Assembly: GCA_964617875.1 (NCBI GenBank)
Contig: CAZUAI010000015.1
Coordinates: forward strand, 20,044-84,043
Origin: CAZMVY01 sp964617875
GTDB lineage: Bacteria; Planctomycetota; Phycisphaerae; UBA1845; PWPN01
DNA: 64,000 nt
Direction of reading: 5' to 3'
Below the pieces are notes generated by a model. That model was given only the letters and a program-made list of their open reading frames with translations, was not told where the DNA came from and searched no databases. The translations under genes and the position numbers were made by a program. This document shows positions 7,898 to 16,686 of the stretch, piece after piece (positions within the stretch are counted from its first letter, which is position 1; every line of letters begins with the position of its first letter).

Positions 7898-9495
7898 GAG
7901 GCAAGGAGGTCGTCGAGGGCGGGGTCGTTCGTTTGCTGCATCCACTCGCGGAGCTGGCGCTCGAGGCCCCTCCGCTGCGTGCGGAAGTCCGGGTCACCGG
8001 CGAGGTTGCGCACTTCGGCGGGGTCGTCGGTCAGGTGGAAGAGTTCGCGCCGGCCGTCGCCGTAAACGCAGAGCTTCCATTCCTTCGTTCGGATCATCCG
8101 CATGGCCGTGCGGCCGTCGAGGCCGCGCTCGCAGAAGCCGGGGCGGCCGTCGGGTTTCTCCCGGCCGTCGAGGACCGGCCGAAGGCTGCGCCCCTGCGCG
8201 CCCGCAGGGACGGGTACGCCGGCGTAGTCCAGGATCGTCGGCATGAGGTCCACGGAGTCGGTGTGCATGTCGAGGACCTGTCCCGGGCGGATCGTCCCCG
8301 GGTAGCGAACGATCAGCGGGACGCGGACGTTCTCCTCGTAGAAGCCGTGGATCGACTTGCCCATGCAGCCGTGGGCGCCCTGCATGTCGCCGTGGTCGCT
8401 GGTGAAAATCACGAGCGTGTTGCGCTCGAGGTTGAGTTCACGCAGCTTTGCGAGCACGCGGCCGATCTGCCCATCGACAAACGTGACCTGGGCGTAGTAG
8501 CAACGGAGCATCTCGCGGAGGCCGGGCTCACCGGCGGCGGCGCCCATGCGGACGGCCTGGGAGCTGCGGTAGGCGGCGGGCCGGTCGGTGAACGAGGCGG
8601 GCAGAGGCATCTTCGCCGGGTCGTACAGGCTGTAGTACGGGTCCGGGGCGATCCACGGTGCGTGCGGCGGCGAGACGGAAAACGTCAGCAGGAACGGCCG
8701 GCCGGCGTTCTTCTCGATCCAGGCGATGGCCTGGTCGGCGAGCCACGTTTCGAATTGCGCCCGCGGTTCGACGGCCGATCGGCCGATCGCCCTCGTTTCC
8801 CTGCCGCCCTCTTCGGGTTCGTCGGAAAGCACGCCCTGCGTCCGGCTCATCGCCGCGCTGACGAATACGCCGCCGGCCTCGTCGACGAACGTTTCGCCCG
8901 GGCGGGCGCTTCGCGTGATCACTGAGTCGCCCTGCCTGGCGAACCACTTGTTGTAGGCGACCCGGTCGGGTTCTTGCGACGCCTTGTCGCGGAAGCAGTG
9001 CAGGTCGGCGAGCGGGCCGAGGTGCCACTTGCCGAGGTACTCCACGCGATAGCCGTGATCGAAAAGCAGGTTGTCGAGCACGGCCGGGGACTCGGTCAGG
9101 CCCGACTTGCGGCCCGGTCGTTCGCGGCGGGCCTGTCGGCGTTCCTTTCGCGGGTCCGGCGCGACGTTGTAGACGAGCCCGTGCGTGTGCGGCCATTGCC
9201 CCGTGCGGATGGAAGCACGTGTGGGAGTGCAGAAGGGTGTTGCGCAGACGGCCGACGTGATCCGTGCCCCCTCGGCGGCGAGCCGATCCAGATTCGGCGT
9301 CTTCACGAGCGGGTTCCCGGCACAGCCGAGGACGCCGTAGGACTGCTGGTCGGTCATCAGGATGACGACGTTCGGCGGCCGTTCGGGCCGGCTGGCCGTC
9401 TGCCCCGACGCAGCCGGGATCGCGATGCAGACCAGCGACAACACGCTGTACGTGACAAGCCGGCCCCCTCGGCCACGCGATCCTCGCAGACCCAT
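7888..9495 (-). CDS. Secreted sulfatase, Cys type
   Basis: This 535-residue alkaline-phosphatase-superfamily enzyme has a signal peptide (residues 1-33), the metal motif ILMTDQQSYG and the sulfatase signature CTPTRASIRTG, with Cys89 as the residue expected to be turned into formylglycine by a formylglycine-generating enzyme. Further core pieces are the GKWHLG segment (near residue 165), FTSDHGDMQG (near residue 375) and a C-terminal Asp/Asn-rich end. I placed the start at ATG 9495, which has GAGGTG seven bases upstream and leaves a normal signal sequence; an upstream start at 9534 would add an odd 13-residue leader. Substrate is probably a sulfated polysaccharide, as for most planctomycete sulfatases, but cannot be assigned. 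It is divergent to the DUF1549/1553 gene. Confidence 0.9.
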   Translation of the reverse strand: MGLRGSRGRGGRLVTYSVLSLVCIAIPAASGQTASRPERPPNVVILMTDQQSYGVLGCAGNPLVKTPNLDRLAAEGARITSAVCATPFCTPTRASIRTGQWPHTHGLVYNVAPDPRKERRQARRERPGRKSGLTESPAVLDNLLFDHGYRVEYLGKWHLGPLADLHCFRDKASQEPDRVAYNKWFARQGDSVITRSARPGETFVDEAGGVFVSAAMSRTQGVLSDEPEEGGRETRAIGRSAVEPRAQFETWLADQAIAWIEKNAGRPFLLTFSVSPPHAPWIAPDPYYSLYDPAKMPLPASFTDRPAAYRSSQAVRMGAAAGEPGLREMLRCYYAQVTFVDGQIGRVLAKLRELNLERNTLVIFTSDHGDMQGAHGCMGKSIHGFYEENVRVPLIVRYPGTIRPGQVLDMHTDSVDLMPTILDYAGVPVPAGAQGRSLRPVLDGREKPDGRPGFCERGLDGRTAMRMIRTKEWKLCVYGDGRRELFHLTDDPAEVRNLAGDPDFRTQRRGLERQLREWMQQTNDPALDDLLASGR

Positions 9496-9724
9496 GCCGA
9501 CACCTCGTTCCGTAGATCCGGCCGCCATCCGCACCCCCTGTGAAACGCAGCAAGTATCGCCGAATTGCGTCCGGGTATCTACATCCCCGTCACGGATGCA
9601 ATAGTCCCGCAGCGCCCGCCGTTATGCCTCCGGGCGGGGTATCGTTGCGCCGAGTCGATGACAATGTGTCGGGAATCGCGGCGGTACCCGCGGTGATCCT
9701 CGCCCGGCGGGCCTGCGTTTCGGG

Positions 9725-9730
9725 TATACT
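9725..9730 (+). promoter_or_regulatory. Possible -10 box for the DUF1549/1553 operon
   Basis: TATACT lies ten bases before the ATG at 9741. No convincing -35 box was found at 16-18 bases, so this is tentative. Confidence 0.3.
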
Positions 9731-9740
9731 CAAGGCAGAT

Positions 9741-11393
9741 ATGACGTTCTGCGGACATCGAGCAAACGAGATCGTCGTTCTGACGGTTCTCTTCCTGGCG
9801 GCTGCGTGCGGGGCGGCGGCCCCCCGGCGCGGGCCACGGGCCGTCCCCGGTTCGACGGCCGGGGCGGCGCCCGACGCGGGGCCCCGGTCGTCGTCGAATC
9901 CGTATGAGGCTGCCGGCGAACCGGTCCCCGGGAACTCGATCGACGGTCTTGTTCTTACGAAGCTCCGGCGGGCGGGAATTCAGCCGGCCAACCCGTGCTC
10001 CGACGCCGTCTTTGTCCGCCGTGTGTATCTGGATGTTATCGGAACACTGCCGACGGCCCGGGAGGTGCGTGACTTCCTGCTCGACGCCGACCCCGGCAAA
10101 CGCCGCGCGCTGATCGACCGGTTGCTCGAGCGCGACGAGTTCGCCGACTACTGGGCGATGAAGTGGAGCGACCTGCTTCGCGTGAAGGCCGAGTTCCCGA
10201 TTAATCTCTGGCCGAACGCCGCGCAGGCCTACCATCGTTGGATCCGGGCGAGCCTCCGCGAGAACAAGCCGTACGACCGGTTCGTCCGCGAGATGCTCAC
10301 CTCGAGCGGCAGCAACTTCCGCGTGCCGGAGGTGAACTTCTACCGGGCGATCCAGGGCCGCGAGCCGCAGGCCGTCGCGCGGGCCGTGGCGCTGACGTTC
10401 ATGGGCACGCGGGCGGAGAACTGGCCGAAGGAGCGGCTGGCCGGGATGGCCGTGTTTTTCGCGCAGATCGGCTACAAGCCCACGGCGGAGTGGAAGGAGG
10501 AGATCGTCTTCTTCGACCCCGGCAAGGCCGCCGGCGGCGCCGGCCGGACGGCCGTCTTCCCCGACGGCACGACGGTGACGCTGTCCGACGGCCAGGATCC
10601 GCGCGAGGTCTTCGCCAACTGGCTGATCGGACCGAGGAATCCCTGGTTCGCCAGAAACATCGTCAATCGCGTCTGGTTCTGGCTGCTGGGACGCGGAATC
10701 ATCCACGAGCCGGACGACATCCGGCCGGACAACCCGCCGAAGAACCCCGAGCTGCTGGCGCTGCTCGAGCGGGAGCTGCACACGTCACGCTACGACCTCA
10801 AGCACATCTACCGGCTCATCCTGAACTCGAAGACGTACCAGCTGTCGTGCATCCCGCGGACCACGAGGGCCGAGGCCGAGGCCGGCTTCGCGTACTACCC
10901 GCTCCGGCGGCTGGACGCCGAGGTGCTCATCGACGCCCTGTGCCAGATCACCGGCACGCACGAGAACTATTCCAGCGCGATCCCGGAACCGTTCACGTTC
11001 ATCCCGGAGGATGTGCGGTCGATCAGTCTGCCGGACGGCAGCATCACCAGCTCGTTCCTCGATCTGTTCGGCCGTCCGGCCCGCGACACGGGGCTCGAGT
11101 CGGAGCGCAACAACCGCATCAACGCGGCCCAGCGGCTGCACCTGCTCAATTCGAGCCACGTGCAGAAGAAGCTGGAGCAGGGCCAGTTGCTCCGATCGCT
11201 GAAGTTTTCGCCGAACCGGCCGCGCGAGGCGGTCGATACGCTGTACCTGACGATCCTCTCGCGCTTCCCGACGGCGGACGAACTGGCGGCCGTGGGGGCG
11301 TACGCCCGGTCCGCGGGCAAAGGAGGACGTGAGGCCCTGGTGGATCTTGCGTGGGCGCTGGTCAACAGTGTCGAGTTCCTCTATCGGCATTGA
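9741..11393 (+). CDS. DUF1549/DUF1553 planctomycete-type secreted protein
   Basis: The 550-residue product has a signal peptide (residues 1-31), a DUF1549-like region (residues about 50-255, with RRVYLDVIGTLPT and YWAMKWSDLLRVK) and a DUF1553-like region (about 295-548, with FARNIVNRVWFWLLGRG and the repeat-like NSKTYQLS). Known family members are abundant in planctomycetes, are usually next to DUF1501 genes, and have no proven activity. This one lacks the cytochrome-c-like PSCyt1 domain often found at the N-terminus. ATG 9741 was chosen because it gives the signal peptide and has AAGG upstream. It starts a tight run of genes (9741-16534). Confidence 0.85.
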   Translation: MTFCGHRANEIVVLTVLFLAAACGAAAPRRGPRAVPGSTAGAAPDAGPRSSSNPYEAAGEPVPGNSIDGLVLTKLRRAGIQPANPCSDAVFVRRVYLDVIGTLPTAREVRDFLLDADPGKRRALIDRLLERDEFADYWAMKWSDLLRVKAEFPINLWPNAAQAYHRWIRASLRENKPYDRFVREMLTSSGSNFRVPEVNFYRAIQGREPQAVARAVALTFMGTRAENWPKERLAGMAVFFAQIGYKPTAEWKEEIVFFDPGKAAGGAGRTAVFPDGTTVTLSDGQDPREVFANWLIGPRNPWFARNIVNRVWFWLLGRGIIHEPDDIRPDNPPKNPELLALLERELHTSRYDLKHIYRLILNSKTYQLSCIPRTTRAEAEAGFAYYPLRRLDAEVLIDALCQITGTHENYSSAIPEPFTFIPEDVRSISLPDGSITSSFLDLFGRPARDTGLESERNNRINAAQRLHLLNSSHVQKKLEQGQLLRSLKFSPNRPREAVDTLYLTILSRFPTADELAAVGAYARSAGKGGREALVDLAWALVNSVEFLYRH

Positions 11394-11406
11394 CGCGGGG
11401 CGACCG

Positions 11407-12786
11407 ATGACCGGAAACGGACGGACCATGCGGATGAAGCGGAGAGCAACGTGCCGGCGGATCTCCCGTCGCGAGGCGATGCGCCGCGGCCTGCTCGGCG
11501 CCGCGGGGCTCGTGCTCGCCGATGCGCTGCGCGTGCCCGCCCAGGTCGCGACGCGGCCGACCTCGGCCAGGGTCAGGGCCAGGGCCAGGTCGGTCATTCA
11601 GATCTGGATGTGGGGCGGCCCGTCGCACCTGGACACGTTCGACCCCAAGCCCGACGCGGGCAACGATTACTGCGGGCCGCTGAATCACCCGATCGCCACG
11701 AACGTCAGCGGCATCCAGATCGGCGAGCTGCTGCCCCTTCTCGCGAAGCAGGCGGACAAGTACTCCATCATCCGGAGCATGACCCACGGGATCAACGGGC
11801 ACGAGACGGCGGCCTACCAGGTGCAGACGGGGTGGAAGGCCGGCACGGGGCTGGTCTATCCGGGGGTCGGCGCCGTCGTGTCGATGTTCAGGGGCTACGA
11901 CGCCGGATACAAGGGCCTGATTCCCCCGTACATCGTGCTGACCGAGTTGCAGGGGCGCTTCTCGGAGAACGGCTTTCTGCCGTCGCGGTACAAGCCGTTT
12001 GCCACGGGCGGCGATCCGGGCCAGCCCCGCTTCGCTGTCGAGGGCGTCGTCGCCCAGGGCATCACCGACCAGCGGCAGCGGTCGCGGCGCGAACTCCTGC
12101 ACAACCTCGACACGCTCGGCCGCATGATCAGGAGCGATGCGCAGGTCGCGTCGATGGACAAGGCCGAGAACGATGCCTATGACCTGATCCTCGGCGATGC
12201 CGGCAAGGTCTTCGATCTCTCGCAGGAGAAGGACGACGTGCGCGAGGCGTACGGCCGGAACACCTTCGGTCAGTCGTGCCTGATGGCGCGGCGGCTCGTC
12301 GAGTCCGGCGTGCCGTACGTCACGATCAACTACAAGGGCTGGGACACGCACAAGCAGCACTTCCAGACAATGCGGCGGAAGCTGCCCGAGATGGACAAGG
12401 GAATGGCGGCGCTGTTGCGCGAACTGTCCGACCGCGGGCTGCTGGAGAGCACGATCGTCTGGTGGAGCGGCGAGTTCGGGCGAACGCCGAAGGTCCAGTG
12501 GGAGCCGCCGTGGAACGGCGGGCGGGGACACTTCGGCGCGGTCTTCTCCGCGGTGGTCGCCGGCGGCGGGTTCAGGGGCGGCCACGTGGTCGGGGCCTCG
12601 GACGCCAGGGGCGAGACGGTGAAGTCGCGCCCCGTGTACCCGTGCGACCTCATCGCCAGCGTGTACGAGTTGCTCGGAATCGACCCGGACGCGACGCTCC
12701 GCCACCCGCAGGGCCAGCTCGTTCGCCTGATGCCCTCGGCGGCGGACGGCGTCCCGATGGGCGGCCGTTTGAGAGAGATCATGTAG
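11407..12786 (+). CDS. DUF1501 protein with Tat-type signal
   Basis: This 459-residue protein opens with an Arg-rich Tat-like leader (SRREAMRRGLLGAAGLVLA) and then shows DUF1501 landmarks: VIQIWMWGGPSHLDTFDPKP, the HGINGHET segment, STIVWWSGEFGRTPK and NGGRGHF. DUF1501 is distantly related to the sulfatase/alkaline-phosphatase fold, but no substrate is known. ATG 11407 lies 13 bases behind the stop of the DUF1553 gene; a further ATG at 11428 is possible. DUF1549/1553 and DUF1501 proteins are almost always paired in planctomycete genomes, which suggests a shared exported complex or pathway. Confidence 0.88.
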   Translation: MTGNGRTMRMKRRATCRRISRREAMRRGLLGAAGLVLADALRVPAQVATRPTSARVRARARSVIQIWMWGGPSHLDTFDPKPDAGNDYCGPLNHPIATNVSGIQIGELLPLLAKQADKYSIIRSMTHGINGHETAAYQVQTGWKAGTGLVYPGVGAVVSMFRGYDAGYKGLIPPYIVLTELQGRFSENGFLPSRYKPFATGGDPGQPRFAVEGVVAQGITDQRQRSRRELLHNLDTLGRMIRSDAQVASMDKAENDAYDLILGDAGKVFDLSQEKDDVREAYGRNTFGQSCLMARRLVESGVPYVTINYKGWDTHKQHFQTMRRKLPEMDKGMAALLRELSDRGLLESTIVWWSGEFGRTPKVQWEPPWNGGRGHFGAVFSAVVAGGGFRGGHVVGASDARGETVKSRPVYPCDLIASVYELLGIDPDATLRHPQGQLVRLMPSAADGVPMGGRLREIM

Positions 12787-12789
12787 ACC

Positions 12790-15306
12790 ATGAATGGTTT
12801 CGCGGATTCATTCCGGCGGCGGGCAGCAGGGCGGGCGGTTCTGGGAGACCGCGTACGCGAGGCCTCCGGGGTTTGCCCATCGGTTGGGTTCGCCTCCGCG
12901 GAATCAACGCGATCCGGCGGGGATCGACAGGCGGGCGGACCTTCGCAGTCGCCGGTACGCGCCTGCGGAGAACCGCCCGGCCTGCTCCTTCGGGCGTTGA
13001 CGGCATTTCTGGCCTTTGCGTCCGTCGTGTCGGCGCAGCCGGCGGCGCCGCACATCGGCTACGTCTACCCGGCGGGGGGGCGGCAGGGCACGACGTTCCA
13101 GGTGACCGTCGGCGGTCAGAGTCTGGAGGCCGTCCGCGAAGCGCGGGTATCGGGCGCGGGCGTGAAGGCCGAGGTCGTCGAGCACATCAAGCCGATGTCG
13201 CCGCAGCAGTTCAACATGCTGCGGGAGAAGATGAAGGAGTTGCTCGAGAAGAAGAGGACCGCCTGGACCGACGACGATGAGAAGGCGCTCGCCGAGATCC
13301 GCAAGAAACTCGCCAACCCGCCCAGGCGGCAGCTCAACCCTGCGATCGCCGAGAGGGTCACGCTGAACATCACGATCGCACGCGACGCCGAGCCCGGCGA
13401 TCGCGACTTGCGGCTCAGGACGCCCGCCGGGCTGACCAACCCGCTCGTCTTCTGCGTCGGCCAGCTGCCGGAGTTCCGCAGGAAGGAGCCGTCGCGCGGC
13501 GAGGGGCCGCCCTTCGCCGGGGGCTTTCGAAACCGGGGCGAGCAGGAGGCTGTCGCGCCCACCGAGACCGACATCACGCTGCCGGCGACCGTGAACGGCC
13601 AGATCCTCCAGGGCGGCGTTGACCGGTTTCGGTTCAAGGCGCGGTCCGGAACGCGACTGGTGGTCGCCTGCAAGGCGCGGGCGCTGGTGCCGTACATCCC
13701 CGACGCCGTGCCCGGCTGGTTCCAGGCCACGCTCGCCCTGTATGACGACAAGGGAAAGGAACTCGCCTACGACGACGACTACCGCTTCCACCCGGACCCG
13801 GTGCTCGTCTACCGCATCCCGCGCGAGGGCGAATACGTCATCGAGGTCCGCGACGCGATTTACCGCGGCCGCGAGGACTTCGTCTATCGCATTTCAGTGG
13901 GTTCGCTGCCGTTTGTGACGAGCATCTTCCCGCTGGGCGGCAGGGCGGGCGATAAGACGACCGTCGAGGCCAGGGGGTGGAACCTTTCGGCGGTCACTCT
14001 GATTGAAGACGCGACCGACAAGCCGCCGGGCATCACCCGGCTGACCGCGCGACAGGGAAGCCTCCTTTCCAACAGCGTGCCGTTCGCGCTGGACGTGCTG
14101 CCGGAGTGCGTGGAGAAGGAGCCCAATCCCCCCGACGGCGCCCAGCCCGTTACGCTTCCGATCATCGTCAACGGCCGGATCGACAAGCCGGGCGATCGGG
14201 ATGTCTTTTGTTTCGAGGGAGCCGCGGGCGACGACGTCGTGGCGGAGGTCTGCGCCCGCCGGCTCGATTCGCCGCTCGATTCCGTACTCGTGCTCACCGA
14301 TGCCGCGGGCAGGCAGCTGGCGTTCGGCGATGACCGGGAGGACAGGGCGTCGGGCCTGATCACGCATCACGCGGACGCCTCGCTGCGCGTCAAGCTGCCC
14401 GCCTCGGGCAGGTATTGCCTGCAACTCTACGATGCCCAGCGCAAGGGCGGGCCCGAATATGCCTATCGGTTGCGGATCGGGCCGCCACGGCCGGACTTCG
14501 AGCTTCGCGTCGTGCCGTCGGGCATCAGCGTCCGCGGCGGGGCGACGGTGCCGCTGACCGTGTACGTGCTTCGCAAGGACGGGTTTTCGGGCGAGATCGA
14601 TCTGACGCTGAACGGCGCCCCGGCCGGCTTCATGCTCGCCGGCGGCCGCGTGGCGGCGGGGCAGGACCAGGTGCGCGTCACGCTGACGGCCCCGCCCGGG
14701 CCCTTCGATGAGCCCGTCAGCCTGTCGCTGCAGGGCCGCGCAAAGATCCAGGGGCGCGTGGTGACGCGGCCTGCCGTGCCCGCGGAGGACATGATGCAGG
14801 CGTTCGCCTACCGGCACCTCGTACCCGCGCAGGAACTGCTCGCGGCCGTCTCCGGCCGCTTTGTGCAGAGGCGGCCGGTGAAAATCCTCAGCGCCATGCC
14901 CGTCAGGATCCCGGCGGGAGGCGTCGCTCGCGTGCGCGTCGCGATGCCGATGAATACGTTCATGGGCAAGGTGCAGGTCGAATTGAGCGATCCGCCGGAC
15001 GGGGTCGCGATCCGCGAGGTCGTCGCCGCCGGGCCGGATACCGAGATCGTGCTGCAGTGCGACGCCGCCAGGGTCAGGCCGGGCCTCAAGGGCAACCTGA
15101 TCGTGAACGTCTTCGCCGAGAGGCCCGCGGCGACGCAGCCCGCCAACTCGAAGGGGGCGAAGGGACGCACCGCGATCGGCACGTTGCCGGCCGTGGCGTT
15201 TGAGATCGTCGCGGCGGGTTCAGGCCCGGTGGCCGCCGAGCGTGGCGTTACGCAGAGGGACCGACAGGAACCCAGGCCCCGCAAGTCGGGCAAGGCGACC
15301 GAATAG
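12790..15306 (+). CDS. Large secreted protein with pre-peptidase C-terminal (PPC)-like domains
   Basis: The 838-residue product carries at least two PPC-type beta-sandwich units (about residues 250-375, with VDRFRFKARSGTRLVV, and 430-570, with GDRDVFCFEGAAGDDVV), preceded by an IPT/TIG-like start (YVYPAGGRQGTTFQVTVGG) and a charged insert rich in Lys and Glu. The C-terminal third looks like further Ig-like folds. PPC domains are binding or stabilising modules of secreted proteins. The start is uncertain: ATG 12790 sits four bases after the DUF1501 stop but gives 65 odd residues before the hydrophobic stretch LLLRALTAFLAFASVVSA, so translation may begin later. This is the usual third partner of the DUF1553-DUF1501 pair. 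Confidence 0.78.
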   Translation: MNGFADSFRRRAAGRAVLGDRVREASGVCPSVGFASAESTRSGGDRQAGGPSQSPVRACGEPPGLLLRALTAFLAFASVVSAQPAAPHIGYVYPAGGRQGTTFQVTVGGQSLEAVREARVSGAGVKAEVVEHIKPMSPQQFNMLREKMKELLEKKRTAWTDDDEKALAEIRKKLANPPRRQLNPAIAERVTLNITIARDAEPGDRDLRLRTPAGLTNPLVFCVGQLPEFRRKEPSRGEGPPFAGGFRNRGEQEAVAPTETDITLPATVNGQILQGGVDRFRFKARSGTRLVVACKARALVPYIPDAVPGWFQATLALYDDKGKELAYDDDYRFHPDPVLVYRIPREGEYVIEVRDAIYRGREDFVYRISVGSLPFVTSIFPLGGRAGDKTTVEARGWNLSAVTLIEDATDKPPGITRLTARQGSLLSNSVPFALDVLPECVEKEPNPPDGAQPVTLPIIVNGRIDKPGDRDVFCFEGAAGDDVVAEVCARRLDSPLDSVLVLTDAAGRQLAFGDDREDRASGLITHHADASLRVKLPASGRYCLQLYDAQRKGGPEYAYRLRIGPPRPDFELRVVPSGISVRGGATVPLTVYVLRKDGFSGEIDLTLNGAPAGFMLAGGRVAAGQDQVRVTLTAPPGPFDEPVSLSLQGRAKIQGRVVTRPAVPAEDMMQAFAYRHLVPAQELLAAVSGRFVQRRPVKILSAMPVRIPAGGVARVRVAMPMNTFMGKVQVELSDPPDGVAIREVVAAGPDTEIVLQCDAARVRPGLKGNLIVNVFAERPAATQPANSKGAKGRTAIGTLPAVAFEIVAAGSGPVAAERGVTQRDRQEPRPRKSGKATE

Positions 15307-15337
15307 CGGGGGCGGCGGAGAGGAGATATTTCGCGAA

Positions 15338-16534
15338 ATGAATCATGGAATGCCTTCAAAAGCCCCGAGTCCGGCGTTACACGTTTGCCGCACGCCGGCC
15401 GGCGACCTGTTCCTCGTGGCGTCCGTCGGCGAGGGCCGGGATCCCGGTGCGGCGGCGGCCGAGGCGTACGCCGGAATCGCCCAGGTGCTCAGCGGTGCGC
15501 AGGCGGAGATCGTTCAGGAGCGGGTCTTCGGCAGTTTGAGCGTCCAGCTCGCGGTGAGGGCCGCCAGGAAAGAATCGCTCGAGGCGCGGGGCATTCGCGG
15601 CGACGGGGCGTTGACGTACATCGACGGGCGGCCGACCTGGGGCGAGGGCTTTGCGGGCGTGATCGTCCGTGCCGTGATCGGCCGCGACGTGCGTACGATC
15701 ACCGACGGCGGCCGCGCGTGCGGGCGTGCGTGGAAGGCCGACGGCGCGACGCTCGTGATCCTGCAGGGCTTCCAGGGCTTGCCCGAGCGGCCCGGCGACG
15801 ACGCCCAGCGGCCCGCCCAGGCCCGCCGTGCGATGGAGCAGGCCGATCGCATCCTCCGCGAACAGGGGGGCAGCTATCACGATACCGCCCGCACGTGGTT
15901 CTACCTCTCCGACATTCTCGCGTGGTACGGCGAGTTCAACCGGGCCCGCAACGAGAAGTACAACGAGTTCGGGCTTATGCCTCGCCCCGGCGAGGAACAA
16001 TGGCGGCTCCCGGCGAGCACCGGAATCCGGGCCGCCCCGTCCGGCGGCGGGGCGTGCTCGCTCGACCTGCTGGCGGTGATCGACCCGGAGGCCGGCGGCA
16101 CAGACGCCGATGCCGCGAAGACCGGCGGCACGCGGGTCGGGTTCGTGAGGAACCCGCGGCAGCAGGAAGCGTTCTGCTATGGCTCCGCCTTCTCTCGCTG
16201 CGCCGTTGTGCACGGCGACGGCGTGGATCTGATCGAAGTCTCGGGCACCGCCGCGATCGACGAGAAGGGCCGCAGCCTGTACCCCGGCGACATCCGCGCG
16301 CAGGCCCGCTGCACGCTGGAGAAAATGGCGGCCCTGCTGGAGCGGGCCGGTGGCTCGTTGGGCGACATCTGCGCGGCGACGGTCTTCTTGAAGAACGGCA
16401 ACGCCGCCGGGGCCGTGCAGGAGATCCTGGCCGAGGGCGGTCTGGCGTCCTTTCCCGCGGTCTGGGTCGAGGCCGACGTCTGTCGTGAGGAACTGCTCTT
16501 CGAAATCGACGCGGAGGCCGTCGTCGCAAGGTAG
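15338..16534 (+). CDS. Two-domain Rid/YjgF-family protein, chorismatase-like
   Basis: The 398-residue protein ends in a clear Rid/YjgF fold (residues about 285-395, with VSGTAAIDEKG and SFPAVWVEADVCREELLFEI). The middle region holds RTWFYLSDILAWYGEFN and ARNEKYNEFG, which resemble the FkbO/Hyg5 chorismatase group, itself a double YjgF-like fold. Chorismatases remove pyruvate from chorismate; simple Rid proteins deaminate reactive enamines. Which applies here cannot be decided by eye. The start ATG 15338 has AGGAG twelve bases upstream, with a second in-frame ATG at 15350. It is 31 bases downstream of the PPC gene and probably in the same transcript, an odd neighbour for exported proteins since it has no signal peptide. 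Confidence 0.7.
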   Translation: MNHGMPSKAPSPALHVCRTPAGDLFLVASVGEGRDPGAAAAEAYAGIAQVLSGAQAEIVQERVFGSLSVQLAVRAARKESLEARGIRGDGALTYIDGRPTWGEGFAGVIVRAVIGRDVRTITDGGRACGRAWKADGATLVILQGFQGLPERPGDDAQRPAQARRAMEQADRILREQGGSYHDTARTWFYLSDILAWYGEFNRARNEKYNEFGLMPRPGEEQWRLPASTGIRAAPSGGGACSLDLLAVIDPEAGGTDADAAKTGGTRVGFVRNPRQQEAFCYGSAFSRCAVVHGDGVDLIEVSGTAAIDEKGRSLYPGDIRAQARCTLEKMAALLERAGGSLGDICAATVFLKNGNAAGAVQEILAEGGLASFPAVWVEADVCREELLFEIDAEAVVAR

Positions 16535-16592
16535 GCGGGCGGTTCTCGGCGGCCGCGTCCCCGCGAGATCGGAGATGCGCCCGCCGGCCCCC

Positions 16593-16620
16593 TTGCCCCT
16601 CCCGCCGGGGCCTGTATAAT
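16593..16620 (+). promoter_or_regulatory. Promoter of mltA
   Basis: TTGCCC (16593-16598) and a perfect TATAAT (16615-16620) are 16 bases apart, 66 bases before the GTG start at 16687. Confidence 0.65.
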
Positions 16621-16686
16621 CCTTTCCCGGGGCTGCCGCATTCTGGAAAGGCAGGCTTCCTGCCCGAGCATCATGGAGGATTGATC

